This document shows, one piece after another, positions 57,526-64,000 of a DNA stretch of 64,000 nucleotides. The DNA is from Hygrophila difformis (lineage: Eukaryota; Streptophyta; Magnoliopsida; Lamiales; Acanthaceae): assembly GCA_030278955.1 (NCBI GenBank), contig JAOANR010000009.1, positions 38,150,445 through 38,214,444 of the forward strand, written 5' to 3'. The notes under the pieces are model-generated. The model searched no databases, was not told the DNA's origin, and was given only the letters and a program-made list of their open reading frames with translations. Each line of letters begins with the position of its first letter. The stretch's first letter is position 1. The position numbers were made by a program, and so were the translations under genes.

Positions 57526-57971
57526 TGTAATACCCGGGAATTTTCCAACATAAAATAAAACAATAATTAAATAAATAAACAATAAATAACATAAACACCA
57601 TAAATAAATAAATTCAGCAAATAAAGAAATAAATGTAGAGGAAATGAGAAATGGAATTTAAATTAAGATAGGAAATCGGAGCCCGAAGATAGCCCGGAAA
57701 TCGGAGTCCAAGAACATAGAGGGATAGAAGTCCGAAAGAGAGGAGGAAAGACCCGACGGATCGCATGACCCGGCCCAAACCGAAGTCTAGGCCTGGATGG
57801 CGCGGTCGCCGCGCGGTTTTAGAGGGGAGAGCGCGCCAAGTGCGCGCCAGACCCGACAGGCGAGACGTTCCGCGATTCTCTCGCCCGAACGCGGATTTTT
57901 CGACTTCGGTTGAACATCTTTCGACTCAAGATTCTTAGAGTCAGATCTTGGATGCCCTAGGTCTTAGTTAG

Positions 57972-57981
57972 CTATAAATAA
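57972..57981 (+). promoter_or_regulatory. TATA box of LTR H
   Basis: CTATAAATAA, identical to the E3 box, upstream of the conserved AAACCCTAATCCCGGAGTCG block. Confidence 0.7.
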
Positions 57982-59226
57982 ACCCTCTTGGAAGCCCCAA
58001 GCACTTTTGAAACCCTACGAAATCTCTCTACACGTCGAAACCCTAATCCCGGAGTCGTCGGAGGCACGAAGGCATTCGTAGACTGGGTTGGACGAAAATT
58101 TGGAGACCCTTGCTTTCGTGGTAAGATCTTGTTCATTCCTTTCCATTCAAGATTCGAAAACGAATCCTAATTAAACCTCTTTTCTATTCTAAACCCCGAT
58201 CCGGACGCGTTGAGGAAAAACGAAGGATCTCGGAGGGAGAACGAAAAACGTGGAAGCCACGCTTCCGAATCATCGAGCTGAGACATCCATAGATCTGTAA
58301 GTTAACTCTTACATGGGTTTGGGCGAAATTAAAATACGTTAGAGTGAAAGATTCGAATAAAGAAACATAAAATCTGTCACAACTAAATCCTGACGGCGCA
58401 GCGTTTTTGCCCAATTTTTCCGAACCCTTAAATCTGTTCAAACGAGAAAACTTAAAACACGAACATCGTTCCTAAGACATAGATCTATCTACTGTAAAAA
58501 TTTCATAATTTTTCATCATGTTTTGATATCTGAAAACGACCGTGAACAGACCTGCCTTCGATTTAGATCTTGAAATGGTGATAGATTCTTTATCCGAACT
58601 TGAGGTTGATTTTTACCTTAGTTCTAGACCAATCTACGATTGGCGTTGAACATAAGAATTGTAGATCTATGAGTTTAGAACATCTCTGTAAAATTTTAGA
58701 ATTTTTCATTAAGATTTGAACCTCCGAACCTGAGCCGATCCGATCTGCGTTCGTACCGAAATCAAGAACCTTGACAGAAACTAGTTTCGAACTTGAGCTG
58801 AAGATTAACCTCTGATTCGATGAGAATTGGGCTTTGAGTTCTAAATAAAAGTTGTAGATAATCGTCTTAAAAATCACCCTGTAAAATTTCATCAAATTTG
58901 GAATTAGTTTGCTATGGTAGATCTTGAAATCTTGAAACTGAGGCGTAAAAACTCGGGCAGATTAGCCCCCTGTTAAAAGTTGATATTTTTCACCTACTTC
59001 CGTATCTCGGATTGAAAAACTTAAACCATAAAACTTGTTCATCTCTGTGTTTTTGAGTCACCGGTCAAATTTCAGAATTTTTGGACTTAAACTCGACTTT
59101 TAATAAATTTTCAAGTAAACTGTGGTTGACCGAGTCAAATCTTGATATCTTGTTGAAACGGAGAAATTAGCCTTTAAGGTTTAAATGATTGGGAATTCCT
59201 TTGAAATAAAATACACATGAAATATA

Positions 59227-59312
59227 ATTCTTGCCGAAAGACAATTGAGATATAATGCTTGCCGGAAGACAATTGATAAATAAAGCTTGCCGAATGGCAA
59301 TTGAGATATAAA
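59227..59312 (+). repeat. Three short hairpin repeats in LTR H
   Basis: TTGCCGAAAGACAATTG-type units occur three times at 28-33-bp spacing. The last forms a perfect stem TTGCC-GAAT-GGCAA; the others have a mismatch. Confidence 0.7.
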
Positions 59313-59967
59313 CTTGAAACCTGAGACATGAGATATGAAATTAGAAGACTCAAAAATTGTTCCTTTTAGAATATGCCTTAAATAATGTCTTGCAATTGTT
59401 TTACTTTGCGAATTATATTTAGGATCTTATGAAATCTCTATCGTTTAAATTATGCCATTTAATTATTGTTAGATAAATAAGTTAAATGATGTGGTGTTGT
59501 GTACATATTTTCTCAAATCTAAATAACGGCTTTGAAACCCCTTAATCATGTTTGTGCTAACTTACTCAGCACGTAGTGCTGACCAAACCATTTTTATTTC
59601 TTTTTCTTTCAGAGTTGAGAATTATGCATCGTCATATGCATACATGGGAAGTTTGGGATGATATATTATTTTGAATTTTTGTATTAGACTAGATCTTGCA
59701 TGAACAGACCTATTTAACCTGTGATTTGGCCATGTTGGCCCTATATTTAAATTTCGCTGCGTTATACATATGTAAATATTACTTTCCGCTGTAACTTATG
59801 TAATATTATTTTCAAATTATATTACAATGGGCTGTTTGAACGTTTTAAATTCTGAAAAACCCTAGCCTTGCATCTCTTTAGCAAGCTCGGAGAAACCGTG
59901 TCTTGCTAGGGAGGTGTGGCGGTGACACCCCGACCTGGGTGACCAAAAACCGGGGTGTTACACGTTC

Positions 59968-60213
59968 TCTCATGTCCATCTCCAATTCCCACGTTGTTGT
60001 TTCACTCTCATGGTTCGACCAAAGAACCTTAACCATCTTTACAGTCTTATTCCTCGTTATTCTCTCCTTAACATCGAGGATCCTCACTGGGATTTCTTCA
60101 TAAGTCAAATCATCATCGAGTTCAATCACTTCCGGTTGAAGTACATGTGTCGGGTCCGGCACATACTTCTTTAGTTGTGAGACATGAAATACATTGTGAA
60201 CTCGAGCTAATTG
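59968..60213 (-). pseudogene. pol: G pol: chromodomain part
   Basis: Sense direction from 60213: [38 protein letters not shown], the chromodomain ([28 protein letters not shown]), ending at the CGTTC duplication. No lesion is seen in this piece. The upstream pol is cut off by LTR I and lies beyond the window. Confidence 0.88.
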
Positions 60214-60518
60214 TGTAATACCCCGAATTTTTATCAACGCCCAAAGGAAAAAAAAAATTTTCCGATCAATGTTGAAATATTTCCGAGAAGAAGAAAATAA
60301 TTTATCACAATAAATTATTGCTCGGATATGAAACGCCGATAGATTTAAATTCAAAATGGAATAAAAGAGGGAAAGGAAGCCCGAAGACATTCCATGAATT
60401 GAGTAAAAATAATTGGAGTTAAGTTCATGAAGGAAAAGAATTTTAATTCCAAGAACCCGTGAAGTCGGAAGAAATTTAATGATACAATCGCAATCAATCA
60501 ATCGATCAATAAGTCGCG

Positions 60519-60557
60519 CAACTTCGGGGACGAAGTTGATTCTTAAGGATGGTAGAT
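60519..60557 (+). promoter_or_regulatory. Conserved hairpin and inner polypurine tract (I)
   Basis: CAACTTCG-GGGA-CGAAGTTG: the 8-bp stem is kept while the loop differs by one base. It is followed by TTCTTAAGGATGGTAGAT and the inner start. Confidence 0.7.
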
Positions 60558-60763
60558 TGTAATACCCGAGAAATCGCCATCGAAAATTTAAATCCAAAAA
60601 TAAAGAATTGGATTTAAATTATTAAAACCGAAATAATTCCGAGAGAGCGGAATTTATTATTTATCGGTAGATAACAACTCGAAACGAGTTTATCGAATTG
60701 TCCCAACAATCACGGATAATTCCCACATTATGATTTTTATTTTTGTAGAGAAGGAATCTTAAT

Positions 60764-60875
60764 ATTAAAAAAAAAAAAAAAAAAAAAAAAATTAAAAGTT
60801 ACTGTAGCACGTGTCTACTGTAGCAGTACTGTAGCAGTACTGTAGCAGTACTGTAGCACGTGCGGGTACTGTAGC
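60764..60875. repeat. Poly(A) tract and TACTGTAGCAG tandem repeat
   Basis: A run of about 30 A is followed by about seven copies of (T)ACTGTAGCA(G/C), with perfect 11-bp periodicity in the centre (60818-60860). It lies in the U3 part of LTR I. Confidence 0.9.
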
Positions 60876-62436
60876 AGCCGATCCCTTGTCGGATTTTTGT
60901 CCCTTTAATGCCAAAAATACACCCCCAACACCCCATTATCACCCATCTACTTCATTTCTTCACCCAAAAACACTCCCAAAACTCTCCCAAAGCCAAAATA
61001 CTTTCCGGCGAACTTCCGGCGAACTTCCGGCAACTTTCCGGCAACCAAATCCGACCAAGGAAGTGTGTAGATCAAGGATCACAGTGCTTAGATCTTTGGT
61101 AAGTAGTATCTTAGGTTCTCAATTTCGTTTTTCCTCTCAAATCCCCAATCTAACTCTTGAATCGTTGATTGCAAATACGTTCGTGGCCAAAGTCGGGAAC
61201 TTTGCGTTTCGTAGATCCGTTCGTAGGTGTTTGGACGAATCAAGAACACAATCTTTGTAAGTTAACCTTACTATGGTTTTGGGTGACTTAAAATGCAACC
61301 AAACATAGAGTTTTAAAAACTCTAAAATCTGTCAACAAGAAAAACCCCCGGCGCAGCGTTTTCGTATGAATTTTTCGAACCCTTAAAAGTCTTCAAACGG
61401 AAAAACCCAAAACATGAAAAATATTCCTAAGACATTAATCTAGCTACTGTAAAAATTTCATAATTTTTCATCGTGTTTTGATATCCGAAAACGACCATGA
61501 ACAGACCTGCCATCGACTTAGATCTTGAAATAGTGATAGATTCTTTATTCAAACTTGTTGGTTATTTTGACCATGGATCTAGGCCGATCTAGGATTGGTG
61601 TTGAACATGAAAGTTGTAGATCTATGAGTTTAGAACATCTCTGCAAGTTTTTAGAATTTTTCGTTGAGATTTGAACCTCCGAACTCGAGCCGATCCGATC
61701 TGCGTTAGAACCAATGTCAAGAACCTTGACAGATTTCTTAACCGAACTTGATGAGCATATTTCTATTACTTCGAGTGTTCAAACCTGAAAACTCAAAACT
61801 AAGATTTTGATCCTAAGAGCTTAAGCTATGTTGTGTAAAAATTTCAGAAATTTTCATCAAGTTTTGATACACCAAATCGTGTCGGACATATTCTGCGTTT
61901 TAAGAATTTCCAAAGGATGACAGATTTTATAACCGATCTTGAGGAGCTTATTCCTATCATTTCTAGTCCGAATCAATCTTTGAGTTCTAAACAAAAGTTG
62001 TTGGAAATCAAGTCTAGTAAGTCTCTGTAAAATTTCAGAATTTTTAAAGTCAATTTGATATGTCAAAAAGTCAAATCTTTGAAAGGTGTCAAACCTGAAT
62101 CCTGACAGCATACTATTTCTGTAGAAAACTTGATTTTTGACACGCTTCCCATCGTTTTTCCGAAAAACTTAAAACACGAAAGTTGTTCATTGGGATGTTT
62201 TTGAGATGCTGTACAAATTTCAAATCAATCGCCTAAGAAATGGATTTTTAAACCAAAAAGGCGCAAACTGTGACATCGATCGATTTTTGAAATCTTTTAA
62301 ACAACGATCGAGACGTTGGAATTACGATAAAGCTATATTTTTGAAAAATCCCGTTACACCAAATAAAAACATTTTCTGTAAAAGAATTCTTTAGAAACAT
62401 TGGGGACTTGTGACCAAGTTTGACGTTATCAATATG

Positions 62437-62592
62437 ATTCATGCGGGTTTGATTCCCAATGATGTATTTGAGTTCTTGCGGGTTAGATTCCCCAAGGGCG
62501 ATTGTATGTTGATTCCTGCGGGTTAGATTCCCCAGGATGTATTGAGTTCTTGCGGGTTAGATTCCCCAAGGGCGATTGTATGATTTCCTGCG
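62437..62592 (+). repeat. T-arm-like hairpin repeats in LTR I
   Basis: Four complete and one partial copies of CGGGTTAGATTCCC (first copy GCGGGTTTGATTCCC), flanked by pairing stems TCAT/ATGA, CTTG/CAAG, TCCTG/CAGGA, CTTG/CAAG. It is a degenerate relative of the F array. Confidence 0.8.
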
Positions 62593-63283
62593 GAAATATT
62601 GGTTATGAGGATTGCGGTCACAAGAGCCCTGGTGAATGGTGAACTATAAAAGAAACGAAAAATATTTTGAGAAATGATACTTTTGAAATTGGCTGAGGCC
62701 GCCGGATCACCGGCTAAATGATACTTTTGAAATTGGCTGCGGCCGCCGGATCACCGGCTAAATGATATATTGATGAAATGGTTATGTAACGGGAGAACAA
62801 AATATTTAAGGTTTTTAAGTCTTTATGCCTTGCAAATCATTTTCCTACAAGAAATCTTTTTATTAAATTTAACTAAAGGCTTTGAAACCCCTAACCCATG
62901 CTATGTGTTAGCTTACTCAGCGCGTTTTTGCTGACCCAAACCATATATCTCCTTTTTCTTACAGAGTACGAAGAATATGCATCGTCATATGCATACATGG
63001 GAACATTAGGGGAAATCTTTATTTAAAATCCCTGCATTTAATTACGACTTGCATGAACGGGTCTGTTTAACCCGTGTTTTGGCCATGTTGGCCCTATATT
63101 TAAATTCCGCTGCAACTTTGATGTATTATCTTTAAATTATATATGAATGGGCTGTTTGAATATTTTAAATTCTGAAAAACCATAGCCTTGCATCTCTTTA
63201 GTGAGCTCGGAGAAACCGTGTCTTGCTAGGGAGGTGTGGCGGTGGCATCCCGGCCTGGGTTACCAAAACCGGGGTGTTACATT

Positions 63284-64000
63284 TGTAACACCCCGGTTTT
63301 GGTAACCCAGGCCGGGATGCCACCGCCACACCTCCCTAGCAAGACACGGTTTCTCCGAGCTCACTAAAGAGATGCAAGGCTATGGTTTTTCAGAATTAAA
63401 AATATTCAAACAGCCCATCCATATATAATTTAAAATTAATACATCAAAGTTGCAGCGGAAATATAAATTGTGCAGCGGAAATAAAGTATGAGGGCCGACA
63501 TGGCCAAAACACGGGTTAAACAGGCCCGTTCATGCAAATTCTAGTCTAACGCAAAATTTAAAATATAATGTAATCCCCAAAAATTCCCAGTATGCATATG
63601 ATGATGCATATTCTTCAACTCTGAAAGAAAAAGAGGATAAATGGTTTGGGTCAGCAAAAACGCGCTGAGTAAGTTAACACATAGCATGGGTTAGGGGTTT
63701 CAAAGCCTTTAATTAAATTTTATTAAAAACATTTCTTGTAGGTAATTCACAATTTGAGTTAATCATCCACTATAAATAAATGGCATGATTTAAGACATGA
63801 ATAATGCCGTAAGTAAGTAAATAAAAATTTGAGCTTTTAAAAATTCTCCCCGATACGCCACCATCTCAACAATGTTTAATTTAGCCGGCAATCCGGCGGC
63901 CGCAGCCAATTTCATAAAATCTGAGCTTTTTAATATATTTCCCGTTACGCCATCATCTCAACAATATATCATTTAGCCGGTGATCCGGCGGCCGCAGCCG
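63284..64000 (-). mobile_element. J: inverted LTR of the I subfamily (right end outside window)
   Basis: Starts TGTAACACCCCGGTTTTGG. The first 112 bp are identical to the reversed end of I, and similarity continues to the window end, including two GCCGG-CCGGC hairpin units (63887-63900 and 63978-63991). It contains a small extra segment with a second CAGCGGAAAT near 63470-63490. No primer binding site or coding sequence is visible in the portion seen. Confidence 0.88.

Larger units (their letters stand above)
57526..59962 (+). mobile_element. H: solo LTR, 2437 bp, target duplication CGTTC
   Basis: It begins TGTAATACCCGGGAA, ends GGGGTGTTACA, and is flanked by CGTTC (57521-57525, 59963-59967). 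It has no internal region, so it arose by recombination between two LTRs. Its left end is the inner start, without the extra 5' segment. TATA 57972-57981, donors 58121 and 58297, acceptor AG 59611-59612, hairpins with TTGCC at 59230-59305. Confidence 0.95.
60214..63281 (+). mobile_element. I: LTR with outer start, about 3.07 kb
   Basis: It starts TGTAATACCCCGAAT after AATTG (60209-60213) and ends GGGGTGTTACA at 63281. Contents: hairpin with a GGGG loop (60519-60538), inner tract and inner start (60558), poly(A) tract and TACTGTAGCAG repeats (60764-60870), donors 61099 and 61257, T-arm-like repeats (62437-62592), two GCCGG-ATCA-CCGGC units (62690-62766), acceptor AG 62963-62964. No primer binding site follows; instead an inverted LTR starts 2 bp later. 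Confidence 0.85.

Noticed and set aside
59878..60597. Single 239-codon minus-strand protein
   Set aside because: It is an artificial fusion: LTR I sequence read in reverse, then the true chromodomain piece of G (60213-59968), then the end of LTR H.

Overview
This window looks like plant (angiosperm, probably eudicot) nuclear heterochromatin. It consists almost entirely of nested LTR retrotransposons. I see no host gene I could defend, no rRNA or tRNA gene and no CRISPR array. The dominant family is Ty3/gypsy, chromovirus, Tekay/Del-like, judged from the gag zinc knuckles, an aspartic protease with DSGAS, reverse transcriptase with FIDD, RNase H, integrase with a GPY/F module, a C-terminal chromodomain and an initiator-Met-tRNA primer binding site. 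Its LTRs are very long (2.4-3.2 kb). One fragment of a second chromovirus type (CRM/Reina/Galadriel-like) and one non-autonomous hAT transposon are also present.

Layout. 1-2068: 3' part of an LTR (L) inserted in the gag of a decayed plus-strand Tekay copy (A, 2069-3078 and 14782-15474). 3079-14781: a complete but mutated element (E1) that splits A, with target duplication GAGTA. 15475-18799: non-LTR sequence with a cruciform, a palindrome cluster and a minisatellite. 19351-20960: minus-strand pol end of the CRM/Reina-like copy (K). From 20961 to the end is one deep nest: K contains F (gag-only), F contains G, and G contains a hAT element, E2, solo LTR H and LTR I. E2 (27069-55427, gag-only, CCGTT) contains D (30333-51044, CGCAC), and D contains E3 (37826-49033, GCACT). 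That is six levels. E3 is the youngest and most intact element. At the right edge LTR I (60214-63281) meets an inverted LTR of the same subfamily (J, from 63284) only 2 bp away.

How the parts relate. E1 and E3 have the autonomous plan LTR, PBS, small coiled-coil ORF (here called ORF0), gag, pol, PPT, LTR. E2 and F keep gag but have lost all of pol, like the gag-only elements (TR-GAG type) described in plants. D keeps ORF0, has lost gag and nearly all of pol, and carries a 417-codon antisense ORF resembling the plant transposon-protein (Transposase_32-like) family, with its own upstream splice donor and acceptor. D and E2/F would depend on proteins from copies such as E3.

The most unusual signals are in the LTRs. 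(1) Each subfamily carries, at the same position, its own array of short hairpins. In three subfamilies the loop is constant while the stems change in a compensatory way. In F and I the hairpin mimics a tRNA T-arm. (2) Two alternative LTR starts, each behind its own polypurine tract and 200-280 bp apart, are both confirmed by target-site duplications. (3) A 20-nt perfect hairpin sits beside the inner tract. (4) Splice donor and acceptor sites are conserved inside all well-preserved LTRs.
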